In this document: piece by piece, positions 28,801 to 35,483 of the stretch | Numbering within the stretch: position 1 is the stretch's first letter | How the letters are laid out: each line of letters opens with the position of its first letter | IMG/VR virus record: IMGVR_UViG_3300032307_000369 | Span: 181,551 to 245,550 of that record | DNA from: a virus | Length of the DNA stretch: 64,000 nt | Direction: 5' to 3' (one strand) | Made by a program: the position numbers and the translations under genes | The notes under the pieces: generated by a model | Databases searched by the model: none | What the model saw: the letters and a program-made list of their open reading frames with translations, nothing else | Told to the model about the DNA's origin: nothing

Positions 28801-29979
28801 TTGATTACTGGTGATGAGATCACAACAACAAGCGGTGTACCAGTTAGATTTACTAATGCCCCAGGTCTACAATTTGAAGGCGGAGCAAACAGTACAAGTA
28901 CAACTACTGGTACAATTAGAGTTGGTACTGTATTAACTCCAGGTGGTATTGGTGTAACAGGTAACGTGTTTGTTGGCGGAACTGTTAACACACAAAGTTT
29001 AGTTGCTGCCGCCCTTGATAACACACCAATTGGTTCAAATACTCGTAGTACAGCATTGTTTACTACACTGGGTGCTAACGGTATTGTAACATTAACTGCT
29101 GGTTTGGCAGCGACAGGTAACACTACTGGAACATTGCGTGTTCAAGGTGGCGCTGGTATTACTGGTGATATTTTTGCAGGCGGTAATATTAGTACAACTG
29201 GTAGTTTAGAAGGCGCTAGTTTAGACAATACACCAATTGGTGCAACTGTTCGAAGCTCAGCATTGTTTACTACACTGGCTGCTAACGACAACGTACAGTT
29301 TACTAAAAATACAAACAGCACAAGTACTGGTACAGGAACACTAGTAGTAGTTGGTGGTGCAGGATTTAGTGGTAACATCACAGTTGGACAGCAACTAAGA
29401 CTTTCTGGATCAACAAGCGGTGTTACTGGATTCCAAGCTCCAGCTAGTGCAGGTAGCACAATTTATGTACTACCAGGTGCAGACGGTGCCGCAGGAACTA
29501 GTTTGGTTACTAACGGTAGTGGTGTTTTAAGTTGGGGTCAAGCAGGCGCAACAATTGCTGATGATACAACTACGAACAGCACGTTCTATCCAGCACTTTC
29601 AAACGTAACTACAGGTGGCGTTACAAGTTTAAGAGTGTCAAGTACTAAGTTTACATTTAATCCAAGCAGTGGTTTGCTAACTGTTACAGCACTAACAGAA
29701 AGTTCAAGTATTGCATTGAAACAAAATGTTAACCCAATTACTGATGCATTGGATAATGTGTTAAAACTAGTTGGTGTTACATACGATCGTAAAGATGGTA
29801 CACGTGACAACGAACCAGGATTGATTGCGGAAGATGTTAATAAAGTAATTCCAAACTTGGTAACTAAAGATGCACAAGGAAATCCAGATGGTATTCACTA
29901 TAGTAAGTTAACTGCTTATTTGGTTGAAGCAATTAAAGCACTAAAAGCAGAAATTGACGATTTGAAAAACGGTAAGTAA
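19834..29979 (+). CDS. Giant multidomain tail fibre with S74 chaperone end (3381 aa)
   Basis: The largest gene here, in order: (1) seven repeats of about 55 residues (residues 10-400), each W..Y..GD.V.YGG..Y....HT...W, resembling carbohydrate-binding CBM5/12-type modules; (2) a pectin-lyase-like helix (about 430-690; IYYVSTEGLDGPTRGTSIDQ, INVKAGVYTEIFPI); (3) beta-rich linkers, then GSGY/GAGY..P repeats (about 1040-1490); (4) a long helical region with six copies of a CSRDIG.IIDA..D motif (about 1610-2560), interrupted by an eighth CBM-like repeat; (5) the DGNFRVGELFRV module shared with both beta-helix fibres; (6) fibre repeats; (7) a C-terminal S74 peptidase/intramolecular chaperone of about 90 residues beginning near residue 3290 (SSIALKQNV, GLIAEDVNKVIP). 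S74 domains trimerise fibres and then cut themselves off. This is probably the main long fibre or a distal spike. Confidence 0.85.
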   Translation: MAEFKLGRLRFVWKGTWTATTAYVKDDIVRHGGKTYVAKTAHTSASNFYTDSDANRWELMADGIQWINTPWTASTTYKEGDLVRYGGKVYLCIDGHTANATQNGGFYTDLGINKWSLFVDGITAVGDWTVSTYYKLGDIAKYNGLTYICTEGHTSSSTTSSGLEADIGKWDVFAEGIKYRGAWSGTTRYILNDVVKFGASLYICALPHTSTSVFEDNRWFLFTSGFEFGGEWTNLTEYQIGDVVRYGGYLYVAVSRNTGQVPTGTSGNWTLLSMAYSTNGTYSNVATYKPGEVVRHGGNTFVANQEIGVGETPVSDVAKWDLLVSGVRWTGDWTATPTEVTYKINDLVKYVATTYVCVTEHDPTNLNRPDLDALGTNWIPFAEGADVNVMVRRGDLVTRNAIQNIRLPVGDAGQILKVQNNGLDLTWGNVGSITNIYYVSTEGLDGPTRGTSIDQPFRTIKYACDYVRTVAPAGFDSPAVINVKAGVYTEIFPISLPKFTSLVGDELRMSIVQPTPETSHLDKFRMRDSTTIRNFTFRGATGAPGGGFTDVNQYGTRRPTGAAWCCLDPGTGPNDESVWVGARSPYIQNVTTFGDNCVGQKIDGALHNGGNKSITSNDFTQVMSDSIGAWCTNQGRAELVSVFTYYSYIGYLCENGGVIRATNGNNSYGTFGSVSEGVDPTEISRTATVDNRRLNAIVDVTQTDGESVLYLEYLNAGENYTSATYGFTGSGVSASLSATADIAAGGVAEVRVLADGDSYVGVQNNAQLGDATYIRLGASDIQITNGYNGMRILLIDGTGTGQYAYISAFDGGSKDLTVNKETFTPLTVTAVASTGNLFTTADTSTLTLNMPINFQGTVLGNVVADTIYYVKTIPGGTTFTVSASISGGVAGTTFNPGTATGTMVLHAVGWDVFADNIVTNIGGATQANPVVITTSTPHGLKSTWNARISGVTGMTQLNGNTYFVDVLSNTTFALYTDFGLTSSVNGTAYGAYSSGGAVNGKQSIAPFLNTTTRYVIEPRPVFSTGSGASATPVRTLGIDAFTIVNGGKGYTDAPTPIIAGPDTVLDAVNATATTTISGPVDTVTVYSRGGGYTSAPTLQFVGGGLPTDYVDFAAEAVVTLGTAIFVPGTLRFYEVTVAGTLGLTAPTHTSGTATNGTATVRYLGRRASATANMTNIIKTLVLNSGGVGYTSTPSVQVSGASGSGAIISATISQVINQITLDTPGAGYNTAPTVTLIGGDPLEFATAQAVLDATLTGVTIVEGGNGYVPASTTVIVSAPPAGGTTATAEAVIDFGAYIPGITPGAVTSINILTAGSGYATSPAIIINGVGSGASAQTIITGEIDRIEVINRGRGYESTPAVSITGGGGFGATATASRTGSVNTITIIDGGAGFTGNPTLEFIGGGLPNGSPSHATAVVSAIDSVVSTVTLVDAGDNYTSNPAISVTGGGGTGPTLRARINGQIRTITVTDPGSDYSAVVAPVIAFSGGRVYKSPVAGLRYYTNASALTAIGISQLTQTLAGIARATVLAKNVVANTNPVTSYQQAVTRTAGGVGYTQPTNIGFAIDSWMNGVYYTIENGQNHVNAAQVLRLNRRFLRTDAMQFLANNYPAVSDSTWSRDIGLIIDAIAKDIETRGVVNSSTVAIKQAFIDARTAEPLAVLGVMDFLRDSIVSIVQNIVLTPQVDGTTTWEGLWVDAKSYQTNDVVFFAGKTYTAQSNHFSNTLFSVDLAAGRWVENINGQQTLDLPLEPGAITATENLGNYIKGILQYPPANASWTAAATLLSSNQSYIKAEVIAYINNTYEDFVYNQSLCARDIGFILDAVAYDLLNALIAEATATASTTGVISKLTVDTGGEGYSGGVVIALAGGGASGAPTVNATATAIRNQLTGAITGFTMTNKGKGYASLPTVTITPDTGSGVVARCRVVGGNVSKVNIIHPGSGYTSGPFLRLVDPNNSGDAAFQVRVANGVLKQPKFTGRGTGFLTAAVDISGDGFAEIAQTGSFIYVKNLTNIPTPGANIQFEDNDTFYKLVTVREVIGPQGTINARAILLANKAFVQAEVISYLNNFTFDSVKCSRDIGYIIDALADDSLTGSNQRLLAVRWQYARGLYTTFDRQRMQTAYVLEYLQTEINQLFNYADNEISQTLNDLIEWIKNEEYYKDIKVPLNPPAGYDAENDAGSAVLTANREFIAGNALRRFINNAPAGTYTYNLEIWLQEFRQVVDSVAYDLMYAGNQQVIEHSSTFYSGANFILAGYTGDTSLVKAEFVNTLTYIKTLAQDIVQNNVIASLQSGYTVSGTVAVVNASTGAVTGPAQDRTLSAGDTGTAFRSGGLCDDFISIVNNSPTTIGTTVTATGTSFAGFASGDVAKRTTLLNAKPTLRTQATTWMTDNFVDFTYDQEKCSRDVGIIVQAIADDIYGDVAKSVEAGQRYYAATAALVISAQKPQTIAAINWIGEVVRRVTNNVTWVRTQNRVFQERFPSLTGMSEALPVLQERVNIIKRIVEYGAFFDQVKQILLDNKSYIQAEVVSFVDATYENLNYSRSLCSRDAGLIVDALIYDVYGGLSRSREAGLRYYQSASALLAITGDQLIPTTTAINYLRQLAQAVILNQNPSVQFQEAVLRTSINTNTGSIAFVAVTPGSNYSQGTSITVNTGGSGSIAGEIDAVVDVATGSIIEATVVNGGSGFNNAPSLAITKPVAVVKTYANISGTTLTVSDTVGIFVGMEVTGTGFTSNQRVVSINSNGIAVELSATSDGTPAGNITFTDIGSGASATAILGVAYNTAHVSELLVDEKIDEATAALLAVIAGGPSVLPAGRYAARLQVSPEIPIQISPPHDTNTVVRSKYSQVRLTGHDFLNIGTGNKNDTNYPGIPLNAPDQANEVVEVGGGRVFYTSTDQDGNFRVGELFRVEQSTGIATLNADAFNLSGLNELSLGGVTLGGSGAVIREFSTDSTFFANSDNIVPTQKAIKTYIQSALGSGGGNIAVNAVIAGEILITGDEITTTSGVPVRFTNAPGLQFEGGANSTSTTTGTIRVGTVLTPGGIGVTGNVFVGGTVNTQSLVAAALDNTPIGSNTRSTALFTTLGANGIVTLTAGLAATGNTTGTLRVQGGAGITGDIFAGGNISTTGSLEGASLDNTPIGATVRSSALFTTLAANDNVQFTKNTNSTSTGTGTLVVVGGAGFSGNITVGQQLRLSGSTSGVTGFQAPASAGSTIYVLPGADGAAGTSLVTNGSGVLSWGQAGATIADDTTTNSTFYPALSNVTTGGVTSLRVSSTKFTFNPSSGLLTVTALTESSSIALKQNVNPITDALDNVLKLVGVTYDRKDGTRDNEPGLIAEDVNKVIPNLVTKDAQGNPDGIHYSKLTAYLVEAIKALKAEIDDLKNGK
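19860..21000 (+). repeat. Seven in-frame CBM5/12-like repeats in the giant fibre
   Basis: Seven degenerate coding repeats of about 160 nt encode W(T/S)....Y..GD.V.YGG..Y.C...HT....W.....G(I/V/F). The repeats are diverged at DNA level, so they are old duplications. An eighth copy lies apart near 24890-25050. Confidence 0.8.
24640..27520 (+). repeat. Helical CSRDIG repeats in the giant fibre
   Basis: Six copies of a helical motif of the form (K/L)C(S/A)RD(I/V)G.I(I/L)DA(I/L/V)..D occur near 24672, 25257, 26046, 26470 (degenerate), 27024 and 27453. Most are preceded by a stretch like A.(L/V)..NK..(I/V)QAEV(I/V)S(Y/F)......F.Y. GSGY-type beta segments separate some copies. Confidence 0.7.
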
Positions 29980-29986
29980 TAATACT

Positions 29987-31039
29987 ATGGCGATATTAAA
30001 AAATACTTCTTTTAGAGATTCCAACAGCGTACTCACAATACCTTCTGGAACTACTGCACAACGTCCATTGCGCCCGCCTAACGGCGCAATGAGATTTAAC
30101 ACGTCATTTGGTGTCACAGAGATTTATATGAATAATGGTTGGCACGATGCATCTAACGGTTCTAGACTGATTGATGCTTGGCCAACCAGTATTGATAGCG
30201 GTGGCATGTTTGTTGAACTTTGGGGTGGTGGCGGTGGGGGCGGAAGACCAGGCGGCTGGAGTCAAGGATCAGAAGGAGGAGCTGGCGGATATTCTTGGGG
30301 TTGGATAAACACTGAAGTAGTTCCAACTGGATCAACGCTTATATTGCAAGTAGCTGGCGGTGGCGCAGTTGGAGGTACTTCTAGTGCTTTCCCAGGCGGC
30401 GGAACAGTTATTGGCGGCGGCGATAATAGATATGGATCGGCTGGCGGTGGATATTCTGGTTTATTTCTAACCACGGTCACACAGGCTAATGCAATTTTAA
30501 TCGCAGGCGGTGGTGGTGGTGGCGGCAGTAGTCGAGCAAATACAGGTAATATTGGTGGCGCAGGCGGTGGCATTGAAGGCAGAGATGGGCACAGTCCATA
30601 TGATTCAAAAGAAGAATGGCGTGGTCGTGGCGGCACACAGACATTTGCTGGTGAAGCAAGTGGTCGTGATAGATACGGTATAACTTGTAACAATTCAAGT
30701 GATCAACAAGGCGCACTGCAAGGCGGTCGATGTACAGTTGGCAGTGGCTACGGTGGTGGCGGAGGCGGCGGTTACTGGGGTGGATCAGGAGGCGGCTATT
30801 CAGAATCAAACACCATGGCAGGTGGTGGCGGCGGTAGCGGATTTGTACACCCATCAAGAATTGTAGGGGGCGGCACGCTAGCAGGCGCTTGGAGAACTCC
30901 ACCAAATCCACCTAGCGGTAGTTTAGGATACGGCGGAACAAACAGTAGTGCTGGAAATAACGGATTTGCAAGGATAACTAGAAATGGCGTAGTAACCACA
31001 TACAGTTTTACTGGCAGTAATGTGACGATCACCTTATAA
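29987..31039 (+). CDS. Glycine-rich adhesin with ALK/LTK-like Gly-rich domain
   Basis: A 350-residue protein. The N-terminus (MAILKNTSFRDSNSVLTIPS, then GTTAQRP..P.GAMRFNT) is shared with the next two genes and is probably the attachment segment. Residues about 75-335 are a glycine-rich domain: GGGGGGRPGGWSQGSEGGAG, then ILIAGGGGGGGSS, CTVGSGYGGGGGGGYWGGSG and GGGGGSGFVHPSR. The order of features (AGGGGGG block, a Cys-containing loop, a GGGGGGGYWGG block, then SGF.HP) resembles the Gly_rich (PF12810) domain of ALK/LTK receptors, which folds as bundles of polyglycine-II helices. Phage gp38-type tip adhesins also use polyglycine-II sandwiches. Likely role: receptor-binding tip. It starts 7 nt after the giant fibre. 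Confidence 0.7.
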   Translation: MAILKNTSFRDSNSVLTIPSGTTAQRPLRPPNGAMRFNTSFGVTEIYMNNGWHDASNGSRLIDAWPTSIDSGGMFVELWGGGGGGGRPGGWSQGSEGGAGGYSWGWINTEVVPTGSTLILQVAGGGAVGGTSSAFPGGGTVIGGGDNRYGSAGGGYSGLFLTTVTQANAILIAGGGGGGGSSRANTGNIGGAGGGIEGRDGHSPYDSKEEWRGRGGTQTFAGEASGRDRYGITCNNSSDQQGALQGGRCTVGSGYGGGGGGGYWGGSGGGYSESNTMAGGGGGSGFVHPSRIVGGGTLAGAWRTPPNPPSGSLGYGGTNSSAGNNGFARITRNGVVTTYSFTGSNVTITL

Positions 31040-31052
31040 TGGAATAATAAGA

Positions 31053-32969
31053 ATGGCAATTTTAAGAAATACAACTTTTAGTGAAACTGGTGGATTTTTA
31101 TCCTTACCCGCTGGTACAACAGCCCAGCGTCCTGGACTTTATACTTCAGCTACAATTGTACAGTTAACTACAGTGGGCACTAGTACATGGACGGTTCCAG
31201 CAGGGGTTACTACTATTGAAGTATTATTAGTTGCTGGAGGTGGTGGTGGCGGTTTCCAAGTTGGCGGTGGTGGTGGTGGTGGCGGAGTAGTATACCGTCC
31301 ATTTTATCCAGTAACTCCTGGCGCAAATATCACGTATACTATTGGTGGTGGCGGAACTGGCGCAGCCAATAGTGGTGTCGCTGGCACAAACGGACAAGAT
31401 ACTACGTTTGGTTCTGGCGGCGATCAAGTGGTAGCTAAAGGCGGTGGCGCCGGAGCAAATCATAGTACTAGCGTTGGAGGTTATGACGGGATTGGTCAAT
31501 CAGGCGGGTCAGGTGGTGGCGGCGCTGGAGATAGTTCTAGTAGAAGTCAACGTGGCGGATATCCAGTAGACGGTCAAGGTTACCCAGGCGGAAGAGGTCG
31601 AGGTGGTAATCATCCAGGATTTAGTGGGAATGCTTGGGCAGGCGGTGGTGGTGGTGGCGCTGGTGGCCCAGGCCAAGATTCAAACGTAAATGGTCAAGGT
31701 GGTAATGGTGGTCCAGGCATTACAACAAACATAACATGGAACGGCACTGGCGCACAAACACTAACAAATTACGGCGGTGGCGGTGGTGGATGTAGCGGCC
31801 CAGGTTCATCTGGCCACCGTGCTGGTGGTGGTATTGGTGGTGGCGGTTCTGGTGCTGGAGATGGCGACAGTGGAGCTCCTAAAAACGGTGTTGCTAACAC
31901 AGGTGGCGGTGGTGGTGGCGTTCGCGACACTTCAGGTGCTGCCGGAAATGGCGGAAGTGGTATTATCATAATTCGTTATTTTGCTGATAGACAGCCCTTA
32001 ATGTCTGGATCTATTAGATTAAACACTGACACTGGTAGAGTTGAACAGTTTCAAAGCAATGGTGTTTGGGGTGAAGTTGCTATTCCATTTTTAACAAGAC
32101 AAATTATTACCACTGCATACATGTTAGGTGGTTACAAAGATGCGGCAGCTTGGAATAACGTTAATAGAACTAGTGTGGCTACTGATGTAACTATTAACAT
32201 TGGTGATAACTCTATTGAAAGAAGTTTTAATTACCAAGGTGGTGCGTGTAGCACTAACCTAGCCTACGTTTTTGGTGCAGGTAACGGCCATGCTATTAAC
32301 AGTAACTATGTTATAGCGTTCAACATGCGAACAGAACAAGCGTATAACCCAGGCAGCGGCATGAGCAGAACTATGGCAGGTAGTAGATGGACGTTTGGTA
32401 CAATGTTCAAAGAAACTTATTTGGCATGGAGTGCTGGCGGTGGCGATGCAAGATTAGAAGAATATAACATGACCACTCAAACTCTAGTGGGAACAATTAC
32501 AAGTGTTAGACAAGGTGGAAATACATGGGCCATGAGCCATGAAAATTTTGGATACATTTATTGGGCAAATGATCAAGATAGATTTGATTTTGCCACCCGA
32601 ACATTGCAGTCTGCGGGTATTCGAAATGGCATATCCAACCACGATCAACAAAAATCTATACAAAGTAAATACATGTGGGCATGGGCAGGAAATGAAGGAA
32701 GTTATAACGGCGGAAATAGTCTAAGAAGAACTAACATGCAAACAGACACTACTATGGGAACATATGGTAAACCAGTTGGTAATAGTGGTGAAGAAAATCT
32801 TACTATGGGACAAGACTGGCAATACATGATAGGCATGTATAACGGCGCACAAAATAATATTAGTTGGAAATGGTATTACTACACTGAAACTGGTGCACAA
32901 AACTCAAGCACACTTGAACCAAAAGGTAAGGGCGGAGCGAGTTCTGGTACATGTAGCTGGAGAGATTAA
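31053..32969 (+). CDS. Glycine-rich tail-tip protein with conserved C-terminal domain
   Basis: A 638-residue protein of three parts. The N-terminus (MAILRNTTFSETGGFLSLPA, then GTTAQRP) matches its neighbours. Residues about 35-310 are a phage-type Gly-rich domain opening with TWTVPAGVTTIEVLLVAGGG and containing many GGGG blocks, ending GSGIIIIRYF, a pattern common in tail-tip adhesins. Residues about 320-638 form a domain also found in the next gene (FLTRQIITTAYMLGGY, GEENLTMGQDWQYM, SSGTCSWRD), often seen in T4-like marine phage structural proteins. It is probably a receptor-binding protein of the same tip complex. Its stop overlaps the next start by one base. Confidence 0.7.
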   Translation: MAILRNTTFSETGGFLSLPAGTTAQRPGLYTSATIVQLTTVGTSTWTVPAGVTTIEVLLVAGGGGGGFQVGGGGGGGGVVYRPFYPVTPGANITYTIGGGGTGAANSGVAGTNGQDTTFGSGGDQVVAKGGGAGANHSTSVGGYDGIGQSGGSGGGGAGDSSSRSQRGGYPVDGQGYPGGRGRGGNHPGFSGNAWAGGGGGGAGGPGQDSNVNGQGGNGGPGITTNITWNGTGAQTLTNYGGGGGGCSGPGSSGHRAGGGIGGGGSGAGDGDSGAPKNGVANTGGGGGGVRDTSGAAGNGGSGIIIIRYFADRQPLMSGSIRLNTDTGRVEQFQSNGVWGEVAIPFLTRQIITTAYMLGGYKDAAAWNNVNRTSVATDVTINIGDNSIERSFNYQGGACSTNLAYVFGAGNGHAINSNYVIAFNMRTEQAYNPGSGMSRTMAGSRWTFGTMFKETYLAWSAGGGDARLEEYNMTTQTLVGTITSVRQGGNTWAMSHENFGYIYWANDQDRFDFATRTLQSAGIRNGISNHDQQKSIQSKYMWAWAGNEGSYNGGNSLRRTNMQTDTTMGTYGKPVGNSGEENLTMGQDWQYMIGMYNGAQNNISWKWYYYTETGAQNSSTLEPKGKGGASSGTCSWRD

Positions 32970-34021
32970 TGGCAAATTTAAGAAATACACGAATTAACGA
33001 CACTGGTTTTTTAACTTTACCAGGCCCAGTTTTTAATACTAGCGGGCAAGCACAAATACGATATAATCCAGGAAGAAATGCAATTGAAACCTTTAGTCCA
33101 ACGGAAGCAGGACAATATGGACAAGGCACTTGGCGCATTGCATCAATTCCATTCTTTACCAGACAAATTATAACCACTGGATACTTGCACGGCGGGTATC
33201 AGTCAAGCGTGGTTTTTAACACAACCAACAGGACTGTATTTGCAACAGATACAACTATTGATTTAACTGGCGCAACACAAAAGCAAGAAGCGGCGCACAA
33301 TTATCAAAGTGAAGCTCATAGCGGCACATTTAGTTTTACATGGGGAGCTTCAGGAAGCCACTGCGTGGCTGCTGCCAACGTTATTTGTTTTAACATGAGA
33401 ACAGAAGTTAGAAAAACTTCTGGATACACAAGAAGTTGGCCATTTGCGCACATTAATAACGGCACTGTACAACAAGATTTGGTAAAAGCATGGGTCACTA
33501 GTACATATGGTTCTAGTGCAACGTACGAGTTCGACCTTGTTACTGAAACGCTGGGTGCTAATTTAGGTAATAGTACTGGCGGACAAAACTGGGGGACTAG
33601 TCATGACAATTTGGGAATTTTTTATGGCAACGGAGAACGTAATTTTTACTTTGCCACTAGAACAATGACTACTCGATCAGGAACTGCGGTAGCAGGAGAC
33701 GGTCTACAACATACAATTCAATTCAAACAAGGCATGCACATGTCTGGTAGAGAAGGAAACCCAAGTACAAACTGGCGAGAAACTGACATGATTACTAATG
33801 CTTCAAGAGATGTTGTTGGAGCAAAACCAAACGTAAGTGGCGAAGAAAACATGACCGTAGGTCAAGATTGGGGCTACTGCTTAGGGTTTTACAACGGAGC
33901 ACACGTCAATACCACATATAAATTTATCTATCAAACAAGAACTGGACAAACCATGGGCAGTACAACTGAGCCTAAAGGTAATGGTGGAAACAGTTCCGCA
34001 ACTATGTCCTGGCGAGATTAA
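32969..34021 (+). CDS. Tail-tip protein, paralogue of the preceding C-terminal domain
   Basis: A 350-residue protein without the glycine-rich domain. Its N-terminus (MANLRNTRINDTGFLTLPGP) resembles the two preceding genes, and residues about 75-350 are a diverged copy of the C-terminal domain of the preceding protein (FFTRQIITTGYLHGGY, GEENMTVGQDWGYC, NSSATMSWRD). The GGY, GEEN and C-terminal SWRD landmarks are kept. The pair suggests gene duplication followed by gain or loss of the adhesin domain. Probably a structural piece of the fibre tip. The start codon shares its A with the preceding TAA. Confidence 0.65.
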   Translation: MANLRNTRINDTGFLTLPGPVFNTSGQAQIRYNPGRNAIETFSPTEAGQYGQGTWRIASIPFFTRQIITTGYLHGGYQSSVVFNTTNRTVFATDTTIDLTGATQKQEAAHNYQSEAHSGTFSFTWGASGSHCVAAANVICFNMRTEVRKTSGYTRSWPFAHINNGTVQQDLVKAWVTSTYGSSATYEFDLVTETLGANLGNSTGGQNWGTSHDNLGIFYGNGERNFYFATRTMTTRSGTAVAGDGLQHTIQFKQGMHMSGREGNPSTNWRETDMITNASRDVVGAKPNVSGEENMTVGQDWGYCLGFYNGAHVNTTYKFIYQTRTGQTMGSTTEPKGNGGNSSATMSWRD

Positions 34022-34025
34022 TAAG

Positions 34026-34033
34026 GTTAAATA
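34026..34033 (+). promoter_or_regulatory. Late promoter-like box (GTTAAATA)
   Basis: GTTAAATA keeps the TAAATA core and lies 27 nt before the ATG at 34061, with AGAGGGA as ribosome site. Confidence 0.35.
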
Positions 34034-34060
34034 TAAGACTTAATATATTTAGAGGGACTT

Positions 34061-34936
34061 ATGACAGATAGAATTAAACAATACAACTCTCAGAGATTTC
34101 AAAGCACAATCAATACAGATGTAAGCATGATTGATGATGCTGGTAAAAAGTTGATTGAAAGAGCAATGAACAAAGAATGGACTAATCCAAAGTACAAATT
34201 GCGTTGGTTTGTGGGACAGCAACAAATTACTCCATTTTCTAAATATCGTCAATGGCTCTTAGAATTAAAAAGCAAAGAAGAGTCTTTAGAAAATATGGAA
34301 TATGAAATTGCAAAATTGCAAGTTGAATATGACAGATATAAAAGAATCAAAGACAACTCTACTGACGATTTAGATAAACGCCTTGCAGACATTGAAATGT
34401 GGAAAACTGATAGAAGCATTTATATGAGCAAGCGACGAATCCAAGATTGGTATTTGGAAAGACAGCACCTAATTGATCTAATTGAAGAATTTATGGCTTC
34501 AGATGAAGCTAAGTTGCCAGATGGATCTGGAAGAACTTATGCTGATGTTTTGGACACTGAAGAAGAAGATGTATATGAAGCGCAGTATTGGACAAACAGA
34601 CTAGCAAAACAGGCAGCTTGTGACATGTTGTTTTATGGTCGTATTGGCACTGGTAATATGGACGCCATACTAAGTATGAGTCCAGAACAGCAAGCAGAAA
34701 CACTTGCATTAACTGTGAACTTCAGTACTCAATTACAATCTTATCAAACAAGATTACAAAATGAAGCTACACAAATGTTACAGATGCAACAAGCAAGTGA
34801 TAATAAAGATTTGACATTTCCAACGTCATCACACTTGATTAATGATAGCAGTGCGCAAAATATTCAAAAAGCAGATGTATCAAACGATGCCGAGGACTTA
34901 TTAAATGTATATAGTATTCGAAACACTGGCGAGTAA
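34061..34936 (+). CDS. Helical/coiled-coil protein of unknown function
   Basis: A 291-residue, charged, almost entirely helical protein with a coiled-coil (LKSKEESLENMEYEIAKLQV and following residues, about 70-135) and a Gln/Met-rich C-terminal part (EATQMLQMQQASDNKD). No catalytic motif or known family recognised. It follows the tail-tip genes behind its own late-type box and overlaps the next gene by 32 nt, suggesting the two are translated together. A chaperone or assembly role for the fibres is possible, by analogy with helical fibre chaperones, but is only a guess. Confidence 0.6.
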   Translation: MTDRIKQYNSQRFQSTINTDVSMIDDAGKKLIERAMNKEWTNPKYKLRWFVGQQQITPFSKYRQWLLELKSKEESLENMEYEIAKLQVEYDRYKRIKDNSTDDLDKRLADIEMWKTDRSIYMSKRRIQDWYLERQHLIDLIEEFMASDEAKLPDGSGRTYADVLDTEEEDVYEAQYWTNRLAKQAACDMLFYGRIGTGNMDAILSMSPEQQAETLALTVNFSTQLQSYQTRLQNEATQMLQMQQASDNKDLTFPTSSHLINDSSAQNIQKADVSNDAEDLLNVYSIRNTGE

Positions 34937-35447
34937 TGATCCAAGATTAGATCCAAAGATGAATATCTTTGGCAAATACTGGCATTATAGTATTGCTTTT
35001 ATTGCTCCTGAGCATGAGGAAAGCGTCTATTTAAAATGGATGCCTCATGAAGTAATTTCAGAAAAGGTAGCTAAGTCTGACAAGTTAGCATCATCAATAG
35101 ATGGAGAAATTGCCTTATTGGTTAAAAACTTTGGTACGTATGAAGAGATTATCTCTCCTACTAGCAAAGGGGATAATAACTATAGAAAACAACTATACTA
35201 CTTGACTCCAGAAGACGATAAAAATTGCACAGATTTGTTAAAAGCTATTGCAAAAATACATATTTTAACCAAGTTATCAGAAGATAATGAGCCAAATGTT
35301 AAAGAAAGATTGCTGACAATTGTAAACCAGCTAACTAACTTAAATGATGCGCAAGTGTTCTTCCATAATTATTTTAATGTACAATTAACAGCGTATACAC
35401 ACAAGTTAGAAAAAACTGCTGAATTTGTTGCAAATTTTAATCCTTGA
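34905..35447 (+). CDS. Unknown protein (180 aa)
   Basis: An alpha/beta protein starting MYIVFETLASNDPRLDPKMN, with aromatic-rich N-terminal strands (FGKYWHYSIAFIAPEHEESV) and a helical C-terminal half (LLTIVNQLTNLNDAQVFFHN). No family recognised. The ATG at 34905 is chosen because GAGGA lies before it, although this overlaps the previous gene by 32 nt; an internal ATG at 34959 is the alternative. It ends this plus-strand late unit, followed by a promoter/terminator region at 35455-35504. Confidence 0.55.
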   Translation: MYIVFETLASNDPRLDPKMNIFGKYWHYSIAFIAPEHEESVYLKWMPHEVISEKVAKSDKLASSIDGEIALLVKNFGTYEEIISPTSKGDNNYRKQLYYLTPEDDKNCTDLLKAIAKIHILTKLSEDNEPNVKERLLTIVNQLTNLNDAQVFFHNYFNVQLTAYTHKLEKTAEFVANFNP

Positions 35448-35454
35448 GTTCAAT

Positions 35455-35483
35455 TTTACATTTTACTAGAAAGGTGCTATAAT
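35455..35483 (+). promoter_or_regulatory. Sigma-70-type promoter with extended -10 for the enzyme cassette
   Basis: TTTACA at 35455-35460 (5 of 6 to TTGACA), a 17-nt spacer, then TGC directly before TATAAT at 35478-35483, a perfect -10 with the extended TGn motif. Expected transcription start is near 35490, about 15 nt before the ATG at 35505. This is a host-polymerase (early) type promoter, unlike the late boxes elsewhere in the window. Confidence 0.7.

Noticed and set aside
30262-31074. Minus-strand Pro-rich frames opposite the glycine-rich gene
   Set aside because: Gly codons (GGN) read as Pro codons (NCC) on the other strand; no ribosome site or family resemblance.
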